Source: an uncultured Clostridia bacterium (GTDB lineage Bacteria; Bacillota; Clostridia; Christensenellales; Borkfalkiaceae). Taken from it: 62,930 nucleotides of DNA. A program made the translations under genes and the position numbers. The stretch lies in assembly GCA_944372575.1 (NCBI GenBank), contig CALVZS010000032.1, forward strand, positions 1 to 62,930, given 5' to 3'. Below, piece by piece: positions 1-7,487 of the stretch. Each line of letters starts with the position of its first letter. The first letter of the stretch is position 1. The notes beneath the pieces are model-generated. The model worked only from the letters and a program-made list of their open reading frames with translations. It ran no database searches and was not told the DNA's origin.

Positions 1-70
1 GCGACGAGAATCGAACTCACGACCTCCAGGGCCACAATCTGGCGCTCTAACCAACTGAGCTACACCCGCC
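1..70 (-). tRNA. tRNA-His(GTG), 3' end cut off by the window edge
   Basis: Read on the minus strand it starts at 70 with the extra G(-1) that is diagnostic of tRNA-His, followed by an acceptor strand GCGGGTG, D-arm TAGCTCAG, an anticodon loop TTGTGGC (anticodon GTG) and a T-loop TTCGATT. The first three 3' acceptor bases visible at the window edge pair correctly with the 5' strand; the remaining acceptor bases and the CCA end lie outside the window. Confidence 0.95.
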
Positions 71-76
71 ATATAA

Positions 77-153
77 TGGTGCGCCTGAAGAGATTCGAAC
101 TCCTGACACACGGCTTAGAAGGCCGTTGCTCTATCCGACTGAGCTACAAGCGC
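77..153 (-). tRNA. tRNA-Arg(TCT)
   Basis: Complete cloverleaf on the minus strand. Acceptor GCGCTTG (147-153) pairs with CAGGCGC, the anticodon stem ACGGC/GCCGT encloses CTTCTAA (anticodon TCT, reads AGA), and the T-loop is TTCGAAT. The CCA end is encoded (77-79). It is the middle gene of a three-tRNA cluster. Confidence 0.97.
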
Positions 154-205
154 ATTTCGCTCACGCCTTTCCACGCAAGCCGACGCACTCTGCTTGTTTC
201 GAAAA

Positions 206-279
206 TGGAGCGGGTGATGGGAATCGGACCCACGCAACCAGCTTGGAAGGCTGGGATTCTACCATTGAACTACACCCGC
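206..279 (-). tRNA. tRNA-Gly(TCC)
   Basis: Complete cloverleaf on the minus strand. Acceptor GCGGGTG (273-279), D-arm TAGTTCAATGG typical of tRNA-Gly, anticodon stem CCAGC/GCTGG enclosing CTTCCAA (anticodon TCC), and encoded CCA (206-208). It is the first gene of the cluster and lies just downstream of a good promoter. Confidence 0.97.
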
Positions 280-297
280 ACTTGTCAGCGCTTGTAT

Positions 298-326
298 ATA
301 CTACCAAATATCCAAAAGAAAGTCAA
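298..326 (-). promoter_or_regulatory. Sigma-A promoter of the tRNA cluster
   Basis: On the minus strand the -35 TTGACT (321-326) and -10 TAGTAT (298-303) are separated by exactly 17 bp and end about 19 bp upstream of tRNA-Gly. The rest of 327-500 holds only an AT-rich, T-tract-containing spacer with no ORF or structure I can support. Confidence 0.75.
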
Positions 327-503
327 ACGATTTTGAGAAATTTTCCGATTTTTTTGGAAAATTTTTTGTTCCGCGTCGACCGTACCGCTGTCTTTTTCAT
401 GGAACGACGAGGGTATTGATTCTTTTCTTTTTTTGTCAGAATGAAACATTTTTTCCTTTCATGGATTTGACGGCCGCATTTAAGAACGTTGGCGTTTTAT
501 TTG

Positions 504-512
504 TGTTATAAT
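504..512 (+). promoter_or_regulatory. Extended -10 promoter for the HAD phosphatase gene
   Basis: TG-T-TATAAT (504-512) is an extended -10 element 33 bp upstream of the ATG at 546. No good -35 lies 16-18 bp upstream, as is common for extended -10 promoters. Confidence 0.6.
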
Positions 513-545
513 AAGTATGAGAAAAAATATCGAGAGAAGAATTCC

Positions 546-1370
546 ATGAATACATTGTTTGTATCAGATCTTGACGGCACGCTTCTCACCAAAGAAGAGA
601 GGGTTTCGGACTACAGCCTCGAACATCTCAATGCACTCATTGCGCGCGGTATGAATTTCACATATGCAACCGCACGTTCCGTCGGGAGCGCAGTGCGCGC
701 CCTGCAGGGATTGAACGTCGTTATGCCCGCTGTCTATTATAACGGCGGACTTGTCTATGACCACGCATCGGGAAAGACGCTGCGCTATAGCTGTTTTGAG
801 GATACTCTCAAATCTTATGTTTTGTCCCTGCTCGCCAGTTTCGGGATCATGCCGTTTGTATACAGTGCCGTTCCATCTCGGGAAAATGTTGCCTGGCGTG
901 TCGGGCAGGAGTCTTTCGGGATGAAACGCTATCTTGCGCGCCGGCACGGTGATCCGCGCCTTCGCGCAGCCTCCTCAAATGAAGAACTTTTGGAAGGATA
1001 TGTCTTTTATTTTAAGTGTATCGGCCCGAAGGAACAGATCGAAAAAGCCTGGAATATTCTGAAATACGATCAGCGCATCATCTGCATCTTTCATCAGGAG
1101 ATGTACCAGAACGATTTCTGGATGGAGATCTCTCCGCACGATGCGACAAAGGCAAATGCCGTGGCGTTTTTAAAATCATATCTTGGCTGTAACAAGCTGG
1201 TTTGCTTCGGCGATACTTCCAACGATTCGGATATGTTTGATGTGTGTGATGAAAAGTATGCCGTTCGGAATGCGGACGATTGGCTCAAAGAAAAGGCGAC
1301 GGGCGTCATCGGATATTGCGAGGAGGACGGCGTTGCCAAGTGGCTGGACGAGAATGCTTTCCGCAGCTGA
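546..1370 (+). CDS. HAD-superfamily hydrolase, Cof/IIB type
   Basis: Protein of 274 aa that probably dephosphorylates small phosphorylated metabolites in the cytoplasm; the substrate cannot be read from sequence. Motif I is DLDGTLL with nucleophile Asp8 and Asp10, the IIB cap occupies roughly residues 85-190, and motif IV is CFGDTSNDSDMF, typical of Cof-type phosphatases. Length is normal for the family. I chose the ATG at 546 because GAGAGAAG lies just upstream and motif I then sits at the N-terminus; an ATG at 489 would add 19 residues of unrelated sequence. It is a single-gene unit with an extended -10 promoter and its stop abuts the stop of the convergent DUF1294 gene. Confidence 0.9.
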   Translation: MNTLFVSDLDGTLLTKEERVSDYSLEHLNALIARGMNFTYATARSVGSAVRALQGLNVVMPAVYYNGGLVYDHASGKTLRYSCFEDTLKSYVLSLLASFGIMPFVYSAVPSRENVAWRVGQESFGMKRYLARRHGDPRLRAASSNEELLEGYVFYFKCIGPKEQIEKAWNILKYDQRIICIFHQEMYQNDFWMEISPHDATKANAVAFLKSYLGCNKLVCFGDTSNDSDMFDVCDEKYAVRNADDWLKEKATGVIGYCEEDGVAKWLDENAFRS

Positions 1371-1667
1371 TCACCAGATCAGGAAGATTCCGCGGAACCC
1401 GAGATAAAAGCAGTATACGTTGATGACTGCGAGAAGCGGAAGCGCAAGCATGAGGATGCAGTTTTCCAGGCGGTATTTCATAACGAACATGGAAATATAC
1501 ACGGCGAGTGCGCCTCCTAGGATGCCTGCAAGCAACAGCTTACCGTTTTCCTTTCTTTCGTCGCGATTCTCCGGTGTATGAGCGTTTTTCTGCGAAAGGA
1601 GCAGACGGAAGCCATAGAAATTGACGGCGAGAATATAGGTAGACAGAAGAATACAGAGCAAGATCAT
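1371..1667 (-). CDS. DUF1294 family small membrane protein
   Basis: 98 aa with three predicted membrane helices (about residues 2-24, 43-66 and 69-92). The central segment, NFYGFRLLLSQKN followed by GKLLLAGILGGALAVYISMF, has the layout of DUF1294 proteins: a first helix ending in a basic stretch, then a conserved LLLxxxLGG helix. Function of the family is unknown. Start is the ATG at 1667, which places helix 1 directly at the N-terminus; upstream in-frame codons encode polar sequence overlapping the divergent purH start. The ribosome-binding site is weak (GGATGCGG). It fills the otherwise empty gap between the HAD gene and purH. Confidence 0.7.
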   Translation of the reverse strand: MILLCILLSTYILAVNFYGFRLLLSQKNAHTPENRDERKENGKLLLAGILGGALAVYISMFVMKYRLENCILMLALPLLAVINVYCFYLGFRGIFLIW

Positions 1668-1712
1668 ACCGCATCCAGTATGTGCGGAAGAATATTTTTC
1701 AGGCGGATGGAT

Positions 1713-3248
1713 ATGAAAACGAAAAAACGGGCATATGTGAGCGTCTATAACAAGGATCGTATTGTCGAGTTTTGCCAGTACCTCGTGGAGTACGGCTATG
1801 AGATCATAGCGACAGACGGAACGTGCAGAGTTCTGCGTGAGGCAGGGATCGGTGCGCTTTCCGCGCATGAACTGACGGGGTATCCGGAACCTCTCGGCGG
1901 AAAGGTGCGTGCCATGCATCCCGCAATTTATACGGGAATCATAGCAAATCAGCTTACGCCGGCACAGTTCAAGGAACTTGGCCGCTCCAGGGCGAAGATA
2001 TTTCCCATTGAACTTGTTGTCATCAACCTTTACCCTTTCCGGGAGGACATGGAGGCGGGGCTTTCATTTGAAGAGGCTGCCGAGCATATCGACGTGGGCG
2101 GTGTTGCGCTGCTCGATGCCGCCGCGCGCAATTTTATGCATACGGTCGCCGTATGTGATCCCGATGACTATGACCGCGTCCTGTGCGATCTTGCGGCGGG
2201 CGCCATTCCTGAGGATGAGCGCAAATATCTGATGTACAAGGCGTTTTCCTATACGGCGTCCTATGATGCGCTTGTAGCGCAGTATCTTTCCTATAACATG
2301 CATATTTCCTTTCCCAAGACGCTTACGGTGACGTACGAAAAGACGCAGGATATGCTCTATGGCGAGAATCCGCATCAGCGTGCAGCCGTCTATCGTGAGC
2401 CGTTGCTGAAAGAGGGTTCGATTGCGCGTGCAAAACAGCTTGCGGGTGCCGCGCTTACCTATAACAATATCCATGATGCCAATGCGGCGCTGGAACTCAT
2501 CAAGGAGTTTGATGAACCTGCCGTCGTTGCCTGTAAGCACGCTGTTCCGTGCAGCGCCGGGACGGGAAACGATCTGTATGAAGCGTTTCAGCGTGCAGCG
2601 AGCGCCGATCCGCTGAAATTTCGCGGCGGGATCCTTGCGATCAACGGCGTTGTCGATGCCAGGATCGCAGCGGAGTTTCGCGAAATGGGGATCGAGGCGG
2701 TTGTCGCCGTCGGATTCACGCCGGAAGCTATGGCAGAGCTGCGTTTCAACAAAGCGCTTATTCTTCTGGAGATGCCGGACATCCGCAGCAAAGTGCAGTT
2801 TTCCACCTTCGACATGAAGAAGATCTATGGAGGGCTGCTCGTCCAGACATATGATACGGCACTATTGGAGCGTGTCGTCTGCGTGACGGAGCGCAAGCCT
2901 ACGGATGAGGAGATGTGTGCGCTGGAATTCAACTATAAGGTCGCCAAACATGCTCATTCGAGCGCGGTCGTCGTCGGAACGGAGCATGAGACATGCGGTA
3001 TCGGAACGGGCCAGACCAACCGGATGCTTGCACTGCGCTTTGCGTTCGCGCTGGCGGGCGAAAGGACAAAGGGCGCCGTCCTTGCCTCCGATGCGGGGCT
3101 TCTGACAATGGAAAGCCTGGAGGAGTGCAGGGAGGCGGGGATCACGGCGATCGTGCAGACAGGCGTGCCGGACAGCAAGATCATCCGACTTTGCAATACC
3201 TACGGGATCACCGTCCTTTGTTCAGAAGATCGGCACTTCAAGGCGTAA
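1713..3248 (+). CDS. purH: Bifunctional AICAR formyltransferase / IMP cyclohydrolase (PurH), divergent
   Basis: 511 aa, the usual PurH length, predicted to catalyse the last two steps of IMP synthesis. The N-terminal MGS-like cyclohydrolase domain (about 1-190) and C-terminal AICAR transformylase domain (about 195-511) are both present. Transformylase landmarks are good: YGENPHQ, YNNIHDANAA, CKHAVPC with the catalytic Lys-His pair, GIGTGQTNR and the C-terminal DRHFKA. The cyclohydrolase half is unusual: the expected VKTLHP reads VRAMHP (Arg66, Ala67) and the expected AAKNH reads AARNF (Arg139), so two lysines implicated in catalysis or binding are replaced, although the NLYPF Tyr and IDVGG Asp remain. 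AGGCGG lies 6 bp before ATG 1713; ATG 1707 is the alternative. No other pur gene is in the window; the next gene, serine dehydratase, starts 1 bp after the stop. Confidence 0.85.
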   Translation: MKTKKRAYVSVYNKDRIVEFCQYLVEYGYEIIATDGTCRVLREAGIGALSAHELTGYPEPLGGKVRAMHPAIYTGIIANQLTPAQFKELGRSRAKIFPIELVVINLYPFREDMEAGLSFEEAAEHIDVGGVALLDAAARNFMHTVAVCDPDDYDRVLCDLAAGAIPEDERKYLMYKAFSYTASYDALVAQYLSYNMHISFPKTLTVTYEKTQDMLYGENPHQRAAVYREPLLKEGSIARAKQLAGAALTYNNIHDANAALELIKEFDEPAVVACKHAVPCSAGTGNDLYEAFQRAASADPLKFRGGILAINGVVDARIAAEFREMGIEAVVAVGFTPEAMAELRFNKALILLEMPDIRSKVQFSTFDMKKIYGGLLVQTYDTALLERVVCVTERKPTDEEMCALEFNYKVAKHAHSSAVVVGTEHETCGIGTGQTNRMLALRFAFALAGERTKGAVLASDAGLLTMESLEECREAGITAIVQTGVPDSKIIRLCNTYGITVLCSEDRHFKA

Positions 3249-3249
3249 T

Positions 3250-4446
3250 ATGCAGTCGCTGCGCGAGTTATATAAGATCGGAAGAGGGCCGTCCAGTTCG
3301 CATACGATGGGGCCGGAACGCGCCGCGCGGGACTTTTTGATGCGGTATCCGACTGCCGCAAAGTACCGCGTTGTATTATTCGGTTCCCTTGCGCGTACGG
3401 GGAAGGGGCATCTGACGGATTGGGCGCTTCTTTCCGTGCTGCCGTCCGATCGCACGCAGGTGATCTTTGATACAGACAGAGGGGAGCTTCCGCATCCCAA
3501 TACGCTTGCGATCACGGCGCTCGGGGCAGACGGTGGGGTGATGGGGAGCGTCACTTATCTTTCCGTCGGCGGCGGTACGATCCGTGAGGAGGGAGTTCCT
3601 GTTCCGCCCGCACAGGAGATCTATCCCTTTCGCAATTTTTCCGAGATCCGCGCCTATTGTGAACGGGAGGGGATCGGACTTGGAAATTTGCCGTTTCGGT
3701 ATGAGTCTGTCGGGTTTGAACAATATCTCGCATCTGTCTGGACAAGCATGAAGGAAACGGTGGAGCGCGGGCTCTTTCGGGAGGGATTGCTCCCCGGGGA
3801 ACTGCACATCGAGCGGAAGGCGCCAACGCTGTATCGTTCTTTCTACCGTGAGCGCCAGGACGACAAGCGGCTCATCTGCAGTTATGCCTATGCAACGGCG
3901 GAGGAGAATGCGAGCGGCGGCGTGGTCGTCACGGCGCCCACCTGCGGGGCAAGCGGCGTGCTGCCCGCCGTGTTGCTCTATTTGCAGAACAAGCACTCTC
4001 TGTCCGATGAGACGATTCTTCATGCGCTGGCAGCGGCGGGGATGGTGGGAAACGTCGTTAAGACGAACGCTTCGGTGAGCGGTGCGGAGGCGGGTTGCCA
4101 GGCGGAGATCGGTACGGCGACGTCGATGGCTGCCGCTGCCGTCTGTGCCGTGTTCGGACGGTCACTGGAGACGACGGAATATGCGGCGGAGATCGCGCTC
4201 GAACATCAGCTCGGGCTCACCTGTGATCCCGTCGGCGGATATGTGCAGATCCCATGCATCGAACGCAATGCGGTGGCCGCGCTGCGGGCGCTTGACAGCG
4301 CCGATCTCGCGGATGTGCTCTCCGGTACACGCAAGATTTCCTTTGACCTCATTGTCCGCACGATGTATGAGACGGGGAAGGATCTGGATGCGCGCTATCG
4401 GGAGACGAGCGAAGGCGGGCTTGCTTCCGGATATAAAATATGCTGA
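3250..4446 (+). CDS. sdaA: L-serine dehydratase, single-chain iron-sulfur type
   Basis: 398 aa enzyme that deaminates L-serine to pyruvate and ammonia using a [4Fe-4S] cluster. The beta-type domain comes first (GRGPSSSHTMGP near residue 12, about 1-150) and the alpha-type catalytic domain follows (PTCGASG at Cys232). Probable cluster ligands are Cys283 (GCQAEIG), Cys325 (CDPVGG) and Cys336; the 42- and 11-residue intervals match those I recall for characterised single-chain enzymes. It is co-transcribed with purH (1-bp gap) and followed by a strong terminator. Linking serine breakdown to a purine gene is unusual, though formate and one-carbon supply is a possible thread (inference). Confidence 0.92.
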   Translation: MQSLRELYKIGRGPSSSHTMGPERAARDFLMRYPTAAKYRVVLFGSLARTGKGHLTDWALLSVLPSDRTQVIFDTDRGELPHPNTLAITALGADGGVMGSVTYLSVGGGTIREEGVPVPPAQEIYPFRNFSEIRAYCEREGIGLGNLPFRYESVGFEQYLASVWTSMKETVERGLFREGLLPGELHIERKAPTLYRSFYRERQDDKRLICSYAYATAEENASGGVVVTAPTCGASGVLPAVLLYLQNKHSLSDETILHALAAAGMVGNVVKTNASVSGAEAGCQAEIGTATSMAAAAVCAVFGRSLETTEYAAEIALEHQLGLTCDPVGGYVQIPCIERNAVAALRALDSADLADVLSGTRKISFDLIVRTMYETGKDLDARYRETSEGGLASGYKIC

Positions 4447-4452
4447 TATGAC

Positions 4453-4478
4453 AAAACCCCGGTTGAACCGGGGTTTTT
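4453..4478. terminator. Bidirectional intrinsic terminator
   Basis: Near-perfect inverted repeat AAAACCCCGGTT / AACCGGGGTTTT (4453-4464, 4466-4477) with T-tracts on both strands. It ends the purH-sdaA unit on the plus strand and lies just past the stop of the convergent TSCPD gene on the minus strand. Confidence 0.9.
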
Positions 4479-4481
4479 GTG

Positions 4482-4748
4482 TCAGTTGTTGTTTGCTTTT
4501 CGGCCCTCTGTCGTATATGGCGTAAGCGCCTGTGCAAGCTGGTCGGGACAGGAGGTATTCTGTTTGCAGCGGATCCCTTTCAGAAGAGAAACGACCTCGT
4601 CCGGGGTTCTTCCCTCAACCAGGCGGCTGATTCCCTGCAGATTGCCGCTGCAGCCGCCGATAAATTTGACATTGTGGATCGTGTTGTTTTCGTCAATGTC
4701 AAAGATGATCTGTTTGGAGCAAGTTCCTTTTGTTGAATACGTGACCAT
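4482..4748 (-). CDS. TSCPD domain-containing protein (TIGR03905 type)
   Basis: 88 aa cytoplasmic protein carrying the eponymous TSCPD signature near residue 66 together with GTCSKQIIFDID near the N-terminus and CSGNLQGISRLVEG. The same domain occurs at the C-terminus of some vitamin-B12-dependent ribonucleotide reductases; the stand-alone form has no established function. Conserved Cys residues (CSK, GGCSGN, CPD) suggest metal binding (inference). It lies 20 bp downstream of the DUF4364 gene, so the two are probably one transcript. Confidence 0.85.
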   Translation of the reverse strand: MVTYSTKGTCSKQIIFDIDENNTIHNVKFIGGCSGNLQGISRLVEGRTPDEVVSLLKGIRCKQNTSCPDQLAQALTPYTTEGRKANNN

Positions 4749-4768
4749 ATGTTACCTCTTGATAATCT

Positions 4769-5293
4769 TCAATCTACAAGCGTCTCATAGACGACGGAGT
4801 AGAGGTCGGAGGCCTTATCTTCCCATTTCTTGTAGATCATATTGGCGGTTTTCTTGTCGGGTACGACGAATTTGAGTTCCAGCATTGGCTGTACGGCGGC
4901 AAGGATCTTCAAATTGACGGTATAGGTACCGTCTTTGTTCTGATAATAATCCGATTTGCATTCCTGCCGCGTGCGGAATTTGGCACCGTTGAGCTTGATG
5001 TATCGGGAGATCTCCTCTCTCGAACTCTTCGGGATGGAAATATAATAGTTTGCGAGCGCCTCTCTTCCTTCCGTAGTGATTGTATAGAGAGGATCATCCC
5101 CCCCGGGGATGTCACAGATGAAACCGTCCCGTTTGAGTTTATGGATCAGCACCGTGCAGTCCATATAATTGAGCCAGTCGTTGGACGATGTACACATGTC
5201 CACGAGTGTTCGCTCTGAGAGGGGACTTTCCATTTTGTCGAATACGAACAACAAGATAAGCTTGTTGACCGATGTTTCACCTTTGACCTGCAT
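4769..5293 (-). CDS. DUF4364 family winged-helix protein
   Basis: 174 aa. The N-terminal half (about 5-85: NKLILLFVFDKMESPLSERTLVD, then LIHKLKRDGFI and LYTITTEGREAL) has the helix-turn-helix plus wing layout of DUF4364 proteins, which resemble PadR/MarR-type regulators. The C-terminal half is probably a ligand or dimerisation domain. No target can be read from the sequence. First gene of a two-gene minus-strand unit with TSCPD; no convincing promoter could be recognised in 5294-5334. Confidence 0.75.
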   Translation of the reverse strand: MQVKGETSVNKLILLFVFDKMESPLSERTLVDMCTSSNDWLNYMDCTVLIHKLKRDGFICDIPGGDDPLYTITTEGREALANYYISIPKSSREEISRYIKLNGAKFRTRQECKSDYYQNKDGTYTVNLKILAAVQPMLELKFVVPDKKTANMIYKKWEDKASDLYSVVYETLVD

Positions 5294-5334
5294 GGCGCCT
5301 GATCCTTCGTCGATAACGTAAGTCCTGAGAATAG

Positions 5335-5367
5335 AACAAACGAGCCGCTCCCATATGCGAGCGGCTC
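5335..5367 (-). terminator. Intrinsic terminator of the HPr-like gene
   Basis: GAGCCGCTC (5342-5350) and GAGCGGCTC (5359-5367) form a perfect 9-bp stem with an 8-nt loop; on the minus strand it is followed by TTTGTTC (5335-5341). Confidence 0.85.
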
Positions 5368-5395
5368 AGTCCTGTCCGGTCGTTAATATTTCAGA

Positions 5396-5623
5396 TTATT
5401 TTGCGAACTTGGAAAGTTTTGCAATGACATCCTCGCAGTTGTCACTGTAAATTTCCACAGTAAGGGGCTTGGACAAATCAAGGCTGAAAATGCCGAGGAT
5501 AGACTTGGCATCGACAACATACTTTCCGCTCTTCAAAAGGATCTCGCAATCGCAGTTCTGCGTGACTGCGACAAATTCCTTTACGCGCTGCGCCATTTCG
5601 AGAGAAATTGTCATGGACTTCAT
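5396..5623 (-). CDS. HPr-family protein lacking the catalytic histidine (Crh-like)
   Basis: 75 aa, close to HPr length. The C-terminal two thirds match HPr: KYVVDAKSILGIFSLDLSKPLTVEIY, with Ser41 in the position of the regulatory Ser46 phosphorylated by HPr kinase. The phosphotransfer site HARPA is absent; the corresponding segment reads EMAQRVKEF and the whole protein has no histidine. It therefore cannot pass phosphate from PEP, but could act as a regulatory cofactor like Bacillus Crh (inference). SD TTGGAGGGT lies 8 bp before ATG. Stand-alone gene with its own strong promoter and terminator. Confidence 0.85.
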   Translation of the reverse strand: MKSMTISLEMAQRVKEFVAVTQNCDCEILLKSGKYVVDAKSILGIFSLDLSKPLTVEIYSDNCEDVIAKLSKFAK

Positions 5624-5656
5624 GGTTGTTACCCTCCAAGAGATATCGTTTGCTAT

Positions 5657-5685
5657 ATTATACCTAAAAACGAGAATAAAATCAA
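5657..5685 (-). promoter_or_regulatory. Sigma-A promoter of the HPr-like gene
   Basis: Minus-strand -35 TTGATT (5680-5685), 17-bp spacer and -10 TATAAT (5657-5662), 34 bp upstream of the ATG. Confidence 0.85.
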
Positions 5686-5704
5686 GATATTTCCGAAAAA
5701 TTTC

Positions 5705-5733
5705 TTTAACTATTTTTTAATTTATGGTATAAT
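5705..5733 (+). promoter_or_regulatory. Sigma-A promoter for the 5767-7043 unit
   Basis: -35 TTTAAC (5705-5710), 17-bp spacer, -10 TATAAT (5728-5733), divergent from the HPr-like promoter and 33 bp upstream of the ATG. Confidence 0.75.
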
Positions 5734-5766
5734 AGAGGACGAAAGCGGCAGACAGGGGATAAAATT

Positions 5767-6492
5767 ATGGAACTGATGGACAAAGTGGAAAAGATCGGGC
5801 AGTTTCTTTCCATCTGCGATGAGCTCGTCGCCGGCTCCTATATCACGGCAGAGGGGAAGATCTCGGAGGCGTTGCGGGAGATCGCGGGCTGCCGGGAGCT
5901 AACTAACCTCTTTACCGCCGTGACGGACGGATTCGACTATCCCGCAGCAAAACGGGCATATCTGCGTCCGCGTACGGGAACGGGGACTGCCGGGCGTGTG
6001 GGCGCTTATCTGCCTGCCGAACGGCAGGATATTCTTGCCTTTGTCTTTTGTCTGTTTGTGGAGATCGATGCGGGAACGATGCGCATGAACGACCTGCTCC
6101 TGCGTTACTTTTATGTGGACGGCAGCTATACGGCAAGCTATTCCGTCTTTGCCGGGCGCATGATCAAGCCCTTCCGGGACATCGTGCGTGAATGCTTTCC
6201 GGAGTGCGGGAAGCGCGGCCAGATCGCCGTGCAGAGAAAACGCCGCGAGGAGGCGCTTGCGCAGTTTGCCGCGCTGCTTCCGGCCGAGCAGATGCGCGTT
6301 ATGGGGCGAGACCTGCTTGAGGAAGAGCGCGTCGCCGGGGAGGAGATCTTTTCCGAACTCTCTGCCGCAACATCACGTCGGGACATTGCGGAGATACGCG
6401 CCCTGCTTGCCGGATATCGCTATTTTCTGCGCTATATCAATGCTGAAAGTCGGGAGAGCGAGGAACTTTTCGCCGTCGCCCGCAGTTTTTAA
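5767..6492 (+). CDS. Conserved-looking protein of unknown function
   Basis: 241 aa, not recognised. It is predicted soluble, mostly helical and rich in Arg and Glu, with a central hydrophobic segment QDILAFVFCLFVEIDAG (about residues 87-103) and a YFYVDGSYTASYSVFAGRMIKPFRD region. There is no signal peptide or known motif. ATG 5767 follows ACAGGGGAT; a second in-frame ATG at 5776 is possible. It is the first gene of a promoter-defined pair with the NUDIX hydrolase 14 bp downstream, which suggests but does not prove a nucleotide-related role. Confidence 0.7.
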   Translation: MELMDKVEKIGQFLSICDELVAGSYITAEGKISEALREIAGCRELTNLFTAVTDGFDYPAAKRAYLRPRTGTGTAGRVGAYLPAERQDILAFVFCLFVEIDAGTMRMNDLLLRYFYVDGSYTASYSVFAGRMIKPFRDIVRECFPECGKRGQIAVQRKRREEALAQFAALLPAEQMRVMGRDLLEEERVAGEEIFSELSAATSRRDIAEIRALLAGYRYFLRYINAESRESEELFAVARSF

Positions 6493-6506
6493 AGGAGGGA
6501 TCAGCC

Positions 6507-7043
6507 ATGCAACTGGAAGAAAGGACGGTCAGTAAAAATTATATCTATCGTGGAAAGATCATCAATGTGCGCTGTGATGATGCGCAGCTCCCGGACGGAC
6601 ATCCGTGCAGGAGGGAAATGGTGGAACATCCGGGCGGTGCGGCAGTTTTGTGCGTCAGGGACGGAAAAGTCGCCCTTGTCAGACAGTTCCGTTACGCTTA
6701 TCAGGAATGTATCTACGAGATTCCTGCCGGAAAACTCGGGGAGGGCGAGGATCCCATAGAGGCCGCCGAGCGTGAGCTTGGGGAAGAAACGGGGCTCATT
6801 GCAGATGAACTTGTCCTTCTCTATGTACTTTATCCGACGCCCGGATATACCAACGAGAAGATTTTCATCTATGAGGCGGTAGGCGTGAGAGAGGGGAAGC
6901 AGCACCTTGACGAAGAGGAATTTCTCAATGTCGAATATATTCCCGTCAAAAAGGCACTTTCCATGATCGAGGACGGGGAGATATGCGACGGAAAGACCAT
7001 CGTTGCACTTCAGCATTACGCATTGCATCACAAGGTTCGGTAA
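6507..7043 (+). CDS. nudF: NUDIX hydrolase, ADP-ribose pyrophosphatase type
   Basis: 178 aa. The NUDIX box is complete: Gx5Ex7REUxEExGU is read as GKLGEGEDPIEAAE followed by RELGEETGL at about residues 73-95, giving the Mg2+-binding glutamates. The upstream VRQFRYAYQECIYEIPAGK and downstream YPTPGYTNEK segments are typical of the ADP-ribose pyrophosphatase subgroup (YqkG/NudF), which splits ADP-ribose to AMP and ribose 5-phosphate. The start has a strong SD (AAAGGAGGG). The gene is closed by a hairpin terminator. Confidence 0.9.
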   Translation: MQLEERTVSKNYIYRGKIINVRCDDAQLPDGHPCRREMVEHPGGAAVLCVRDGKVALVRQFRYAYQECIYEIPAGKLGEGEDPIEAAERELGEETGLIADELVLLYVLYPTPGYTNEKIFIYEAVGVREGKQHLDEEEFLNVEYIPVKKALSMIEDGEICDGKTIVALQHYALHHKVR

Positions 7044-7045
7044 TG

Positions 7046-7086
7046 AAATCCGGACGCCCGCAGACAGCGGACGCCCGGATTTTTTG
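7046..7086 (+). terminator. Intrinsic terminator after the NUDIX gene
   Basis: AAATCCGGaCGcCCGC and its imperfect complement GCGGaCGcCCGGATTT surround a short loop and end in TTTTTT (7080-7085). Confidence 0.85.
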
Positions 7087-7100
7087 ATCTGTTGATCGGA

Positions 7101-7313
7101 TCAGTTGCAGCCGCAGCCCTCGCCCGAGCCACAGACGTTTGCAAGAACAGACTGCAGCGTTCCGTTCTTGCACATACAATAGGCAAGTGCGGCGAGAATA
7201 GGCCATCCGCAGCCCTTGAATGCGCTCGAAGAGAAGACGTTTCCGCACGTTCCGAGGATGAGCAGGATCACAAGGACCCACAGGCAGCGGTTGCCGCTAA
7301 AACAGCAATTCAT
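7101..7313 (-). CDS. Cys-rich single-span membrane microprotein
   Basis: 70 aa with ten cysteines (residues 3, 4, 10, 23, 35, 46, 48, 61, 67, 69), one strong hydrophobic helix (about 11-22) and possibly a second (37-46), ending in the GEGCGCN motif. Clostridial genomes carry similar small proteins sometimes labelled high-cysteine or chorion-like; none has a known role. ATG 7313 is chosen because a perfect TAGGAGGAAAC ribosome-binding site precedes it; a longer frame reaching 7445 lacks one. Possible roles are metal binding, a spore component or a toxin-like peptide, but none is demonstrated. Confidence 0.75.
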   Translation of the reverse strand: MNCCFSGNRCLWVLVILLILGTCGNVFSSSAFKGCGWPILAALAYCMCKNGTLQSVLANVCGSGEGCGCN

Positions 7314-7361
7314 AGTGTTTCCTCCTATAGCTTTCCCGCAAACGGCGTTTGACGGGAGTGC

Positions 7362-7392
7362 GCCGCAGAGTATGTATCCGTCTTTCTGCGGC
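7362..7392. repeat. Short inverted repeat in the leader of the Cys-rich gene
   Basis: GCCGCAG (7362-7368) and CTGCGGC (7386-7392) form a 7-bp stem with a 17-nt loop, 49 bp upstream of the Cys-rich gene on the minus strand. On the plus strand it is followed by CTTTT and could also act as a weak terminator. The gap 7314-7487 holds nothing else I can support. Confidence 0.35.
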
Positions 7393-7487
7393 CTTTTGAT
7401 ACATTGTATGATTTTGCAAAAAAATATGTGTCTTGTCTGCTTCATTTTCCTCCAAAGGCTGTTTTTTAACGATTTGCATTCATTTAG

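Noticed and set aside
1668..1919. Longer 182-aa minus-strand frame for the DUF1294 gene
   Set aside because: The added 84 residues overlap purH on the opposite strand and show no membrane or family character.
7314..7445. Longer 114-aa version of the Cys-rich gene
   Set aside because: The perfect SD sits before ATG 7313 and the extra N-terminal residues are not hydrophobic or conserved-looking.
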